Shown: positions 47,276-59,355, counted from the stretch's first letter. The stretch is DNA of 64,000 nt from Antrodiella citrinella (GCA_004802725.1 SGPM01000015.1:124001-188000); one strand, 5' to 3'. The notes: generated from the letters alone by a model not told the origin. Numbers and translations: made by a program.

Positions 47276-49944
47276 TTTCAACAGTGCGGCACATGAGTAT
47301 GTACGACGGTATAAAGACTGCCCCTGGCAGAGCATCGCAATCATACACTCACTTTCGGTGAAAGAGGCATGATGTACATCCCATCCTGAGATCATGGCCA
47401 CGAGAACACTTTATATAAGAAGACCAGACATGTCAATCCTAAGTAAGTACTGAATTCACACTGGCAAACGAGACTGTGAACTCACGAAGTTCCTTGTGAC
47501 CGGTCCTTCCGACAACCTCACATGTTAGACCAATACAGGATCCTTTTACACAATGGCTTTGTAGCCAAATAGTATAGCCTTCCTATGGTGTTGAGTGAAC
47601 GGCGTAGGATGTAGTAGAACAGAGTAGAACAAATATGCGACTTTCGGAGTTGGAGATTTAGAGTGTTTGCTCCGGCTGTGCGGCCCGGTGCGGCCCGGCT
47701 AATGCCGTGTTACACGTTCAACGTTCGCCGACAAACTTCTACAGTCGTCCACCAGGGTGAGACTCTTCTTCAACATTGGTTTTATGTCCGTAGATAAATC
47801 ATCATGGAGGTGATTCAATGGAAAAAGAGACGATGATCCTCACATAGGACTCTACGGTCAGTCGACAACTTTTCAACTTACTCAAAGTTATTCTGGGAGA
47901 TCTGACGTCTCTCTCTTTAAGCTCCAAACATAATAATACCCGAGTTGCATACAGGATGGTCGCGCAATTTGGCCTGTTAACGAACGATACATTCATAGCC
48001 GCATACCAAGCAAAGCCACCGACCGGCACGCGCATATATATGAAAACCCCATTCGTGCATACGAGCCCGAGTGTCATAGCTTCACTTCTTGTCGAGACCG
48101 AGGTATGGTGATGAAACTGCTTCAGATTATGCTCTGACGACTTTACAACCTAGTATTCTTGTCTGATGCGCAATGCAACCGCAAGGTAAGCAGTCTAATG
48201 AAAATATGAATCCGGGATGGCCTGACTTCATCATGCAGACAATTCGCTCCACCATCGTTGGTGACGACAGTGGAACGGAGCACACATGCACGAGCTTCTT
48301 GCATGTCCACTCTCGCCCAAGGTTTCCACAAATAGATGGTTCGCCAACATCACAATGAGCTGCCTTGGCAAGACTCAAGTTCAGGGCTATGTAGCCACCC
48401 GTATGCGTGCTGCGATACTAGCGGACAATATGCCACTAAAAGTTCATTTCAGTATATCTCAATAGGCATGATCTTAGCCTGTAAGTTCTGCATTATCACT
48501 TAAAGTCTAGTAACGTCCGAGTCCGCTAGCCACTCCACTGTCAGTGAACGCCCATTACATAGCACTAAGTCTTCGTAAAGGCTTCTACGTAAGCATCCCT
48601 TGATTCCAATTGTTTGACGTTACTCATCGGTGCAGCCCGTAGCGTTCTAGGCGGGAACTGTGCCTCAAGTGGCAGCGGCGGCCCAAGACCAATCAGTTTG
48701 CTGGTTCTTTGCACTATTTCCGCAACCAGGGGGAAGAAGCAACTAGAGTTTTACGAAGTCTCGAAAAGTGGACACGTTGTCTTTGTTATTCGTCCGAGGC
48801 TGTTCATCGATTCTGTCCTCGGTTTGACCGTTCATTTAGAATCGACCGACCGAACGTCCTGACCCCCCTTATCAGCCGGACGGCTCTCCGCACCCACGAT
48901 CGTCTTATATATTGGCGAAACTATCGTGAGCTAACTCCGTTCCTACTCCCGCAAGTAAGGGGTTGGCTAACATATCCTTGATATAGTCTTCATGTTCGGC
49001 GCGAGCAGCAGTGACATCAGCCTGAGCTTGACGAAACACAGCCGTGCATCTAGCGAATCCAGGCTCGATAGATCCGTATGCATCCCTCGTGAATCGATGC
49101 GAGCGATATAGATCTACCCGCCGCTCTTTGACAATGGACAACGGAACGGCGAAGTACGCTCTGATCCACGAGGAAGGGCATGAATGGAGAATGCCTTGCA
49201 GCGACTGTATTCACGAGAAATCAAGGGCATCGCAGATCTTGATCCAGATAAGCGCCTCTCAGATCGACGGAGAATGAAAGGTTTTGCCAAAATGGTGGAA
49301 ACACTTGTGTTTACGCGAGCCCGGGTCCGCGACTCTGCTTTCGCCAGTTCAAACATGCAAGCCGAATCTATCGAGCTTTTCTGAGTTTTGCAATGTGAGT
49401 GAGCATCTGTGCCATACCTTTACCGCTGAGAACCTCCTGTTTCTAGCCTGTCAGCAGGATCCTCGAAGGCTTCATGCCGTCCAATCGGAGGATGTATTTT
49501 TCTTCGATCAGACTCGGGATACCGGTGTAGGCTGTGCGCCTCAAACAACATCCTGTAAAAGGTCATTGAATGCGTTGTGTCTTGTGTTTTACGTGTTTGC
49601 TTGTGTATCTGACTCTATCTCTCAGAACCTCGCATAAATCGTCCAACGAGCCTCGAAGATCACTTGCCGCATGCCTGCATGCAGCCTCATGGTGTACATG
49701 CGCAAGACTCCCCTCAATCACGTTTTGCAACTCTGTACGACCATACAAAAACACTGTTCCCATTCGTCCGTTCCCTTCCTTACCAGCATTTCTAACGGTC
49801 GATATCATCACCCCCTGACGACGGGCAGCTCTGCAAGTTCAGAGTCCTACGCTGCTTGCTGCTTCTTGACGACGCTGCACCAAGTTATCTCTTGACGAGC
49901 CTTTATTTGTTCTCCTCCGCAATCTCGTCGTCGTCCCTATCATC
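47276..49944. other. Intergenic region, weak ORFs only
   Basis: 2.7 kb with no recognised domain. Frames around 48905-49384 have mild coding character on both strands: plus 49184-49384 (ENALQRLYSREIKGIADLDP then DKRLSDRRRM), and minus 49141-48905 (IVKERRVDLYRSHRF then FRQAQADVTAARAEHEDYI). They overlap, neither has a convincing start or splice chain, and I leave them uncalled. The last 150 bp before 49945 is the CT-rich leader of the kinase gene. An AACGTTC motif lies near 47714. Confidence 0.4.
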
Positions 49945-52922
49945 ATGGTTGTATTGACCTCTCCGACTTCCCCTTCTGCCCCCTCTCCGCCGGGTCTGGG
50001 CACCTATATCGACAACGGATCACTCCAGCTGGTCGAGATTCTTGGTTACGGCGGTTACGGAATTGTGTACCGTGCGGTACCAACATTCGCATCTTCGGAT
50101 TCCGACGCCTTGGTGTCATACGCAGTCAAGTGCCTGCCATACCAGCCCCCCAAGCGCGCTTCAACCGCTACTGCTGCTGCCGCCGCCGCTGCGCTCACTC
50201 GCCAGCGTCATCTTCACATGCGGGAGACCACATTGCACACCATCGTCTCTGCGCACCCCAACGTCATCACTCTTCATCGTACTATTATCGACCCTGTCAC
50301 CCAACACACCTACATCATCATGGACTACGCACCGTCCGGAGATCTCTTCACTCAGATCCTCCACAACCGCACATACCTTGGCCACGACGAGTTGATCAAG
50401 GAGGTCTTCTGCCAACTCGTGGACGCGGTGGCGTGGTGTCATAGCCTCGGCGTATACCACCGAGACCTCAAGCCCGAGAACGTGTTGTGCTGGGAAGATG
50501 GTAGAAGGATCGGGGTGACCGACTTTGGGTTGGCGACTCGTGACAGCTGGAGCAAAGAGTTCAGGACTGGCAGCGTTTATCACATGTCTCCTGGTACGTC
50601 TTCGAAGTTCTTTCTTTGGTAATCGTCCTCTAAATGTTGTGTCTTTCCATAGAGTGCCATGGGCCATCGCTCAACTCCAACGCACCCACCGGGTACTCGC
50701 CCGCGTCTTCTGATATCTGGTCATTAGGTATCATCCTTCTTAACCTTATCACTGGACGTAACCCTTGGAAGTCCGCTTCACCAACCGACCCGACCTTCCA
50801 AGCCTACCTTGCAAACCCCAGGTCGTTCCTCATGTCTGTTCTCCCCATTTCTCACGAAGTCAACAACATCCTCGTCGGACGTACTGGTGGTCTTCTTGAT
50901 ATCGATTGGCGCAACCGCATGAAATCCGGTTTTGAGGATTTGAAGGACCGTATCCGCGCTGTGGGCTCTTTCTACAGCAAGGATGTCGTTTTCGAGGGAG
51001 GCATGGCCCGATGCGGCTGGGAGGTTGAGTCCGGCTCTGGAGAGATTGAGGCCACTGAGTCAGAGGAAGAGGAGGAAGCGCACTTCGTTGGCACAGAACA
51101 TCGCCCAGTATCTCAACACGAAGAGCCCGTTTCCGAAGCCGAAGCCAGCGATACGCGCGGTTGGTACGCCGAGCCTGCTCAGCAAACCATTGTTCAGTCT
51201 CGCTGGAGCGCGTCGCCTTCCACGGACGAAGAGATGGTCTTTGCGCACCCCACGCAACATCGCTACACCTCGTCTGCCGAGTCGTCCTTGTCGTGGACTC
51301 CGACTCCGATCTCCACGTCTCCCTCTCCCTCCGGTCGCTTTTTTACGATTGACCGATCCAGGACCCCCAGCAGGCGGCCCGCCTACCGACGATCCCTCTT
51401 GGAGGAGCTCCGGTCTACATCTCTCAGCGACAGCGGCAGCGGTAGTGAGTATTCCGCCTCCGAGCGTGCAACACCCGAGCCTCCCATCACTCCTCCGGCT
51501 CATTCGACCATCACCCAAGTGGACCGTCGTTCTCGTTTGCTCGCTCCTTTGGACACCTCTGTGGGCTACTACGCTCCGAAGGGCTCTGCATACATCTCGC
51601 CTTCTCCCTACGGGAGGAGAACGGACAGCACGATGCTCGTGTCGGCGGCTAGGTCCTATCAAGATGAGGACGACATGAGGACGGCCCTCGAGAGCGCCGG
51701 CTACGATTTCTTCGTCAAGAGCCCCGCTGAGGACCAGGAGGCTGCCGCTGCCCTGCTCCAGCATCACTTCTCCAGCTCTTCATCCGAGGAGGAGGAAGAT
51801 GTGCGCATGAGCGTTATCGAGACCGGCTTGGAGGCCCGCGAACAAGTTGGTGGTCCAATGGAGTACACGTACACCTACTCCGAGTACTCCTACTCCTACT
51901 CGAGGTCCGCCAAGGTTGACGACACCGACAACAACCGGATGTCCGTACTCTCTACGGGCACTGCGAACAGGATGTCTGTCATCTCCAACGGCGACAACCG
52001 CATGTCCGTCGTCGTTTCCCCCGTGAACCAACACGAAACCGCCCGCCCCGATTCTCCTATTCTTGGTCTCACATTCCCCTCATCTGTCTCCACCACCACC
52101 ACCACGCAGCCCATTCCCATTCCCACAGCTGCTCGTGAGCACGAAGAGTATTACGGTACATACACGGATCGTAGACTCGATCTTCCTGAAACCGCTGGCT
52201 ACTCGTTCCTCACTTTTGCGCCGGAGGCTGCAGGCAACTCGCCCTACACCATCCCAAGCAGCGCGCCTTCTTTCTCCTTCTCTCCATATCCTTCTTCTTC
52301 TGTGTGCGCTTCAGCAGGGACGACTCTTATGTCCATGCCATCTCCTACTGCTTGCGGTGGATCATACTCTTTCCTCGAACCTCCTTCTCCTCCCGCCCTC
52401 CACATCCGTCCACCTCCCTCCCCTTCAACATTCCGCCCTTGCTCTCGTCGATCTAGGTCTCGATCTCGCCGACAAGAACGGACTACGCTGACCGAGCGAA
52501 AGTCACGGGTCATCACTGGCAGCACCACTCGGCCGCGGACGTTGAGCTCGAGCTTCTTGAGCTTGTCCATGAAGTTAGGCACTTTCGGGCGGAAGAGTCG
52601 GGAAGGCGATACCACCAGTGTCGTTTCCGGAGTCATTGGTTGCGCTGGCCTCGCTATTGCCGGTGTCGCCCCTCCCCCTCCTACACCTGCGTCTTGCACG
52701 CCGTCGTACAACGACCAGACTCAGGCCCATGTCTCCGCGGCTCAGCAGCAATCACAGGCGCAGTTCTCGACGCACTGGACGCTGTCTACCTCCGTCGCCG
52801 CTCCGGCGCCCGAGAAGCACGAGGAGATTGTGGAACGACGAAAGAGGATGCGGTCGCCGCTTCGAGGGTGGTTCTCGCCAAGTAAGCTGTTCGCCGCTGT
52901 ACTTCCTTCCTCGTCGACTTGA
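49945..52922 (+). CDS. Ser/Thr protein kinase, Ran1/Ksp1-like, long tail
   Basis: Two exons (49945-50593 and 50653-52922) give 972 aa. Kinase domain at about 28-330: Gly loop GYGGYGIVYRAV (34-), VAIK-equivalent YAVKCLPY, catalytic HRDLKPENV (172-), DFGLA (193-), activation end HMSPECHG, SSDIWSLGIILLNLITGRNP. The order and the alanine-rich insert after the VAIK lysine fit fungal kinases of the Ran1/Pat1-Ksp1 group, which control nutrient-dependent growth and meiosis; that subgroup is inference. The 640-residue tail is low complexity: an acidic stretch (ATESEEEEEAHF), Tyr/Ser repeats (YTYTYSEYSYSYSRS), four RMSV motifs (about 51807-52011), then Pro/Ser-rich and basic Arg/Ser segments (RSRSRSRRQER). 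The intron falls right after the MSP of the activation segment. The start ATG at 49945 follows a clear CT-rich leader. Confidence 0.88.
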
Positions 52923-53867
52923 AAAAGGGTTCGGGTTGTTCTTTATTTTTTTGTGTATTTTTCTTGTTGCATCCCACATCACGACTATCGCACACGTTCT
53001 TCACCGCACTTGCATTTTTCGCCTTTCGTCATTCATGGTCACGACGCATTCTCTGTTGTACACGCATTTGCATACTAGCCGCCTCATTCGCATCGTACAT
53101 AACCTGTCTTCAAGCATTCTCGTAGCATTAACTCACACCCACACATCTTCCCTCTTTATCATATCTTTATCTCGGTAGAACCGTGTACACCATTCACGTC
53201 GATCTTTTCTTCCTCGCTGTACAAGTACAACGGGTGCACGCATTGGCATGTACTTTTTATGCCCTACGTATGATCATGTAACCTTTTACGACGTACAACC
53301 TATGCCATTACCAACATATGGGTTCGATTCTGCAAAGCTGTTGCGGCCTTTGTATGACGATGCGTCTGTGACGGGCGCGTGCGCTTCCACCACCCGACGT
53401 TTCGTCTTCCCCGCCACACTTAGGAGTGAGCAGCAGCATTGCAAGCATGTCTAGCAAGGATATGTATCGTACGATGAGAATGACTTTTCGGACATCTCGC
53501 CGCCGCTGTGAACATGACGATATCCAAAGAGTGTCCCTGCTCGGCGCTGGAGAAATGTTTTATTTGATGTCGGCCCACGTGGGAAGAGCTTTCGATACCG
53601 AGTGCGGTGTTTCGGTCAACGCTGTCTTTCTTTCTTTCTTTCTAACTATCACCATCGTCCTCGTCCTCGTCGACCTCCCCGTTTGGCTCTTCAGCTTTTG
53701 TCTCTCCGACCCTTGTCACTCCCTAAACATTTTAGTTCGGTTCTAGTCCTGTTAGATCGACCTCGCGGCATCCATTGTTATCACCTCCTTAGTGCCCCGA
53801 ACTTCGCCACCCTCCACTATCAACCCTCTACTTTCACGACCTCTTTCCCCCCTCCTCGCTATCCGCC
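52923..53867. other. Intergenic region
   Basis: AT-rich and pyrimidine-rich 3' end of the kinase transcript and promoter of the DMT carrier. It contains a CTTT microsatellite. No coding sequence recognised. Confidence 0.5.
53624..53643 (+). repeat. CTTT microsatellite
   Basis: About five perfect copies of CTTT within pyrimidine-rich sequence 225-245 bp upstream of the DMT carrier start; probably leader or promoter sequence. Confidence 0.7.
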
Positions 53868-55097
53868 ATGTCGTCTTCCTTGGACAAGCCAGTAGAGAAG
53901 CACCAGATGTTTGAGATTGACGAGAAGGATACAGTCTCTGAATTGCCCTCTCCAGTTTCGGCGACCCAACCCCGGCCTTCCAGCGCGAAACCCAAACTCA
54001 CAACAACCATCATTATTCCTATATGGATCATCCTCAGCTCGTCCGTCATCATCTACAACAACTATTTGTACAATACCCTGCAGTTCCGATTCCCTGTTTT
54101 CCTCGTCACTTTCCATCTGACATTTGCGGTGCGTCTATCACATCGCACTTTGTTTGTAATGGCGCTGATACTGGTCTATAGGCGATTGGAACTCGTGTCT
54201 TACAACGTACAACACATCTCGTCGACGGAGCGAAGGATGTGAACATCACTAAGGATGTATTCTTGCGTTCGATCCTCCCCATAGGGCTGCTCTTCAGCGC
54301 CTCTCTTATCCTCAGCAACACCGCATACCTCTACCTCAGCGTTGCCTATATTCAGATGCTCAAGGCCTTTACGCCTGTAGCCATCTTGTTGATATCTTGG
54401 ACTTTCCGTATCCAGGAGCCGAGCAAGAAGTTGGCGGTCATCGTGTTCATGATCTCAGCGGGTGTCGCCCTTGCTTCCAAAGGCGAGCTCAAGTTCAATC
54501 TTGTTGGATTTGTGACCCAGGCTGCCGCTGTTGCTGTGAGTGCACCCTTCTTTCTTATCGCTTCTACTGTTACTGACCTGTCTTCGCAGTTCGAAGCATC
54601 CAGGCTTGTCATGATCCAGATTCTGTTGCACGGCATGAAGATGGACCCTATCGTGTCTCTGCATTACTACGCACCGGTTTGCGCGCTCATCAACCTTGCT
54701 ATTCTCCCATTCACGGAGGGCCTCGCTCCATTCTACGAAGTCATGCGTGTAGGGTATGTGCTGTTTCCATTAAAACCTGTTCGCAAGCTGACCGTTTCAC
54801 GTCACGCAGCCCACTGATCCTCCTAAGCAACGCCTTTGTGGCCTTCCTCCTGAACGTAGCGGCCGTCTTCCTCGTCAGCGCAGGCAGCGGCCTCGTCCTT
54901 ACACTCGCTGGCGTGTTCAAGGATATCCTGCTTATCAGCGGCTCAGTGCTTCTCTTCGGCAGCTCAATCACCCCGCTCCAGGTCGTCGGTCAGTCTTTCC
55001 GACTTATCTGCATTCATATGACGCCACTGACACATGTTTGTACTCAGGATACTCCATCGCTTTGGGTGGTCTCGTTCTGTTCAAAACGTCCAAGTAA
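53868..55097 (+). CDS. DMT carrier, triose-phosphate transporter family
   Basis: Start MSSSLDKPVEKHQMFEIDEK. The N-tail (about 45 aa) is followed by TM1 (TTIIIPIWIILSSSVIIYNN), YNTLQFRFPVFLVTFHLTFA, then SILPIGLLFSASLILSNTAY, LYLSVAYIQMLKAFTPVAIL, KLAVIVFMISAGVALASKGE, then LVGFVTQAAAVAFEASRLVM, PIVSLHYYAPVCALINLAIL, and GLVLTLAGVFKDILLISGSV, LLFGSSITPLQVVGYSIALG. The AYIQMLKAFTPV and GVFKD positions are family hallmarks. It likely exchanges phosphorylated sugars or nucleotide sugars across Golgi or ER membranes. Six coding exons. The call ends at the TAA at 55095-55097 after LVLFKTSK; a GTAAGC donor overlapping that stop could instead extend the protein to 55349 (RAHVWAAKDMIF). Which is right cannot be settled from sequence. 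Confidence 0.85.
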
Positions 55098-55850
55098 GCG
55101 GCTCTTTCGGCCGGCTTGCGTAGCGTACACTTGTATCCGCTATTTGTGCATAGACTTGGTTGGCCGTGCCTTTACCATTCCCCCCACACTTAGTTGTAGT
55201 ACCACAGACTCCTACACATGCCACCACCGCAGTCTGATACTGACTTTGCAGTCTACAGGTCTCGCGCGCACGTGTGGGCTGCAAAGGACATGATTTTTAG
55301 ACGTATACACTTCCTTATTGTCGTACCCAATCTACCGTTCGGACTATGATCTACCTTTACTATCTTTCATGCCCGTCGAAATAGATGTGATATCCTGTCC
55401 AATGCTCTGCGCGTGAAACGCATCGGCAAATGACACGAAGGCGTACTTACACACTGGACGAAATGAGATGGTGCAGCGCGGTGGGATATAGTTCCACGCG
55501 GTACCCAGTGCACACGTCCGGTACACGTATCGTGCTGGACCGACCCTTCATAAAGTGCTCATGTATCAATTGCGCACAGTCTACCCAACATGATCGCAAT
55601 CTGCGAACGTACTTTGATTATATCCACACGACTGACCCAGCGTGCAGATACGCCTCCTTTTCGTCACTGCCTTCACTCCCGCAAGCTGTACCATCGCTCT
55701 CTCTTCCCACACGTTCTGCGCATCGACGCCACATCACGATAGTCCGTTTACACGGTGAAAATAGTGGCTGAGGCCTGACGTGATCCAGCGAACGATCGTC
55801 TGCAGCAGTTCGTGCATCCGCCTGTCCCTGGCAGCTGGTACACGGTTTTC
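55098..55850. other. Tail-to-tail intergenic region
   Basis: Shared 3' region of the convergent DMT carrier and LSM8 genes. May hold an alternative last exon of the carrier (55257-55349). No other gene. Confidence 0.45.
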
Positions 55851-56328
55851 TTAGTAACGTATTGCAGGGAGCGGCTCCGCGCGGATCACTGAGAGGTCAA
55901 CCGATTTCTCGAGGTCTTCGTCCAGCTCTCCGATGAGGACACTGGTAGCGTAACCGGACATGATGTCAGAGGTGAGGTGAGAGATAAGAACGGTGGGTAG
56001 GACACACATCTGGTCCCCTTTGACGAGGTAGAGTCCTAAAGGGATCTCTTCTACGCCTTCATCCGTGCTGTATACGCGCTCCTTCGAGTCGGACAGGACG
56101 ACGTTGGACTTTTGGTCGTACCCAGCCATGACACCCTGCATTTTCCGTGATCAGAACAGTTTAAATCAACTAGCAGGTCGCAAAGCGTAACTCACCACTA
56201 TAGCCCGACCGTCCTGTAAAATGAGAAGAACCCGATCTGTATGTAGATTGCAGTCAGATGAGATACCGGGCAGAAACGAACACTTCGAAGGGGGACGTAC
56301 GGTCGACATAGCCTTGAAGGCTAGCCAT
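55851..56328 (-). CDS. LSM8: U6 snRNA-associated Sm-like protein LSm8
   Basis: Four exons (56328-56301, 56236-56196, 56135-56008, 55941-55851) sum to exactly 95 aa. Start MASLQGYVDHRVLLILQDGR. Sm1 motif: VLLILQDGRAIVGVMAGYDQ, then KSNVVLSDSKERVY; the linker DEGVEEIPLGLYLVKGD and Sm2 motif IVLIGELDED follow, ending AEPLPAIRY. The VLGLY-type LGLYLVKGD and IGELDE are diagnostic of Lsm8, which with Lsm2-7 forms the nuclear ring on the U6 snRNA 3' end. Exons 1 and 2 are only 28 and 41 nt, so a plain ORF search shows only an internal fragment. The stop is TAA. Confidence 0.93.
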
Positions 56329-56756
56329 GCTCGGCAACGTCTAGGGTATGTGTACCTGACGTTGTGGACAGCGATGAACGGTCGTTCGTCCTTGGTCGTC
56401 GTCGAGCACAATGAGCTGCAACGGGGTCCCAGCTGTCCACCCTGGAAATCCAGCAGTGATCGGGGGACCTTGCAGAGCGTACACGTGACTCGAGCGCGTC
56501 CGCCTGACCTTGTGTTTCCGGCGCGTCGACCTCTTCATTTCTGTCTTTCCGGACCGTCATAGTTTGACCATGACCTTCGCCACCGACGACGGAGAAGGCA
56601 GCATGACCTCGCAGAACTGCACGCGAAGCTTCTGGACGGTGTTGCCGTAGGCGATGTCGAAGTCATGGGAAGCAAGGATGTCGTACATATACAAAAAGTA
56701 TGTCTGCAGCCTTCATCGAAAAGATCTCTTTCTTACGGTCTCTCAAGCTCTACTAA
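56329..56756. other. Divergent promoter of LSM8 and the GH28 gene
   Basis: About 430 bp between divergent starts. The plus strand around 56590-56700 is open (LAELHAKLLDGVAVGDVEVM) but has no start or splice context; it may be a relic. No TATA box is seen. Confidence 0.4.
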
Positions 56757-58708
56757 ATGCGCACTGTCGCTCTCTTATTGACCTTATTGGTCGCTGCGGT
56801 CTCTGCTCGGATTTCGTGTACGGTCAAACCGCTCGGCGGAGGACAGGACGATGGCCCCAACATCCTTGCTGCGTTTAAGCGTTGCGCAAAGGAGGGACGT
56901 GTTACTTTGGACAAATATTACGTGGTCGACACCCTTCTCTTGACAACTGGGTTGGACGATGTTGAGATCGAGTTCACTGGGACAGGTGCTCACTTTCCCT
57001 CCTCCGCGAGACTGGAATTGACCTCCACAAACAGTTCAGTATACACCGAACATTGCGAAGTGGTCACCACAGAGCTACTTTCTGACTTATCAGAATGCGT
57101 GAGTAACTATCAAGTGCGTAGCTTTAAGAGTGCGTTTCTAAGGTATCATTCCAGCACAACCTTTTGGTTCTTGTCGGGCAACAATATTCACTTGTACGGT
57201 GGAGGAACGCTCGACGCTAACGGTCAGGTCTGGTGGGACATCTTCCATAACGATCCAGTGCGTGCGAATGGTTTAGCTTACCCATGAGGATGCCTGCTAA
57301 ACGGTTTTGCAGAACGCTGGTACTGCAGGCGGCTCTTCGCGGACATTCGCCCGGCCTGTCCCGCTCACAGTTGGCAACGCAAGCAACGTATTGATCGAAG
57401 ACTTGACACAAATAGGATCGCCGTTCTGGGTGAGTGCATGTTCTAGCGATGTTATGTGCAACTACTGACCCAATATACACAGAACAATGTACGTCAGTTG
57501 TGTATCTCCATTCCGAGAATCACTAGGTTCAGCTGCTCTCTCTTCCCTAGTTCGTATATCAGAGCAGCAATGTCACATACAGGAGAATCAAGTAAGGCGC
57601 TCCAGCATTTCTGTCAACTGTTCATTTATGATGTGATATCTACAGTATCAGCTCCCATTCCTACTCGGACAGTCCAGCTGCCAACAGTGGTGCGTGTACC
57701 TCGACGATGTATGACTCTAGGCAGGTCCCTTACGATCGATGCCTAGACGGGTGGGACATCTACCGGTCCAACTTAGTGACTATCACCAACTCTACCGTTG
57801 ACAACGACGACGGCTGTGTTTGTACGTGTCCATGCTCATTAACAACATACTCTTCCCAGGTTAATATTCAATTCACAGCGTTCAAGCCGAATAGCACGAA
57901 TATGCTCGTCAGTAACATGGTCTGCAACGGATCTCATGGCATCTCTGTTGGCAGCTTGGGTCAGGTGCGTACGTCACATTCGTTTGTTCTATTCACTTGT
58001 TCATACGAGCTGAACAGTACGCCGGGACGGCCGATATCGTAGAGAACGTGACCGTGCACGACGTTGTTATGAAAATTGCTCAGTATGGCGCTCGTATCAA
58101 AGTCTTTGGTGGCAACCCCTCTCCTAGTAGGTACATTGACGTAGCGCGCTACTTCTGCGTCTGATCATAGCACCAGCTAGCACCGCCGGAGGAGGAACTG
58201 GGTTGGCGAAGAACATCACATTTGCCAACATACATGGTGACTGTCGCGTTTTCTGCCTTGAAGTGAGAGTGTGACTGACGCTCAATCATCGCAGTGGAAA
58301 ACGTCGACACCCCGATGTACATCAACCAGTGCTACTCTACTGATGCGGATGTTTGCGCCCAATTTCCGAGCAAGTTAACCATCTCTGATGTCCACTGTCA
58401 GTTTTTCTGTGATCTGAATACTGTTGTCAGTCGGTTGACTCACTACCGCATTGTGCAGATATCAATATTACTGGCACGTCCTCCGGTGCAGAAGGTACTG
58501 TTGTCGCTGACTTGGAATGCTCCTCGAACTGCACGGACATCACTGCGACGGGCACCGATCTATCCTCGCCCAAGGGCAATGCTACTTACATCTGCAAAGA
58601 GATTACGAGCATCGCGCAGGTGAGATTGAGTTCACATTGTCCCTAGGCGACGTTGATCAAGCTTATTTGCTTCAGCTCGACTTCGACTGCACTGCACCTC
58701 CTTCCTGA
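56757..58708 (+). CDS. Exopolygalacturonase (GH28), secreted
   Basis: Cleaves galacturonic acid from pectin ends. Signal peptide [20 protein letters not shown], then [132 protein letters not shown]. Motif II reads [14 protein letters not shown] where the family has NGDDC, i.e. Gly and Asp are permuted. Then [17 protein letters not shown] (catalytic-site His), [29 protein letters not shown] and [10 protein letters not shown]. About thirteen exons, one of only 6 nt (57483-57488, encoding NN). Exon phases I checked at the 5' end agree. Because the second Asp of the DD pair is Gly, activity is uncertain. Confidence 0.9.
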
Positions 58709-58855
58709 GCAGTCTCGCTATAGTCGTTTGTATCACATCTTGTTGTGCGTTCACGCAATAAAATCCCCAGAGTAATTTCACACAGGATGACAGTCATATG
58801 CTGCATACTGGCGTCCCCCTTGCTCAGAGTCATGGGATCTATCATTCGAATTCTG

Positions 58856-59217
58856 CTATTGATACACTGTCTTCCGGAGCAACCTGATAACCTCGCATTC
58901 AGTCTTTCTTGATTTTCTCCTATAGATGAAAGTTCAGAAGGAGAGCCACCCCCATGAATGATGCGCACACACCTGAGCCGTGGTCTCTCTATCGGCCGAC
59001 TCGTTCTGTCCACCCTGTTCCTGCGAGAAGTATTCTGGATGTCGTTGAGCAACGTGGCTCTAACGGAAATGCCAATGCGCTCACGTTCTCGCTGCTTCGA
59101 ATCTGCCACAAACTCGGGTTCGCCACCGCGCACGGACGAGACACCCATGGGCTTCTCAGATCCCGTCGCTCCAAGGGGCGGGGACTGCGTTCCAAATGAT
59201 TTTCCGGCGCTGGACAT
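58856..59217 (-). CDS. Small unknown protein behind a TATA promoter
   Basis: Two exons (59217-58973 and 58919-58856; GTGTGT donor, CTATAG acceptor, 53-nt intron) give 102 aa in exact frame. The start MSSAGKSFGTQSPPLGATGS is followed by EKPMGVSSVRGGEPEFVADS, a charged helix KQRERERIGISVRATLLNDI, and after splicing a basic tail RRKSRKTECEVIRLLRKTVY. Hydrophilic, no signal peptide or TM; perhaps a small nuclear or cytosolic regulator. No family recognised. An unspliced reading would run on to 58672 with less coding character. It converges tail-to-tail on the GH28 gene. Confidence 0.55.
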
Positions 59218-59292
59218 GTTTGTAAGAAGGTGATTGAGGTGGTGATTTGAGTATTGGATGTCGTTGGGAACAACGGGCTTCAAGCTGTCGCC

Positions 59293-59300
59293 CTTTATAT
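59293..59300 (-). promoter_or_regulatory. TATA box of the 102-aa protein gene
   Basis: ATATAAAG on the minus strand, about 80 bp upstream of the ATG at 59217. The spacing matches the other TATA promoters in this window. Confidence 0.6.
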
Positions 59301-59355
59301 GTGCTGGCGAACGGTGACGGCGCCGACATGGTATGACGTCGTGCTTTCGGAGTGT

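Noticed and set aside
49184..49384. Helical-looking plus-strand 66-aa frame
   Set aside because: Overlaps an equally plausible minus-strand reading, and no promoter, splice or family supports either.
51060..51767. 235-codon minus-strand frame
   Set aside because: Antisense shadow of the low-complexity kinase tail; Arg/Gly-rich without motifs.
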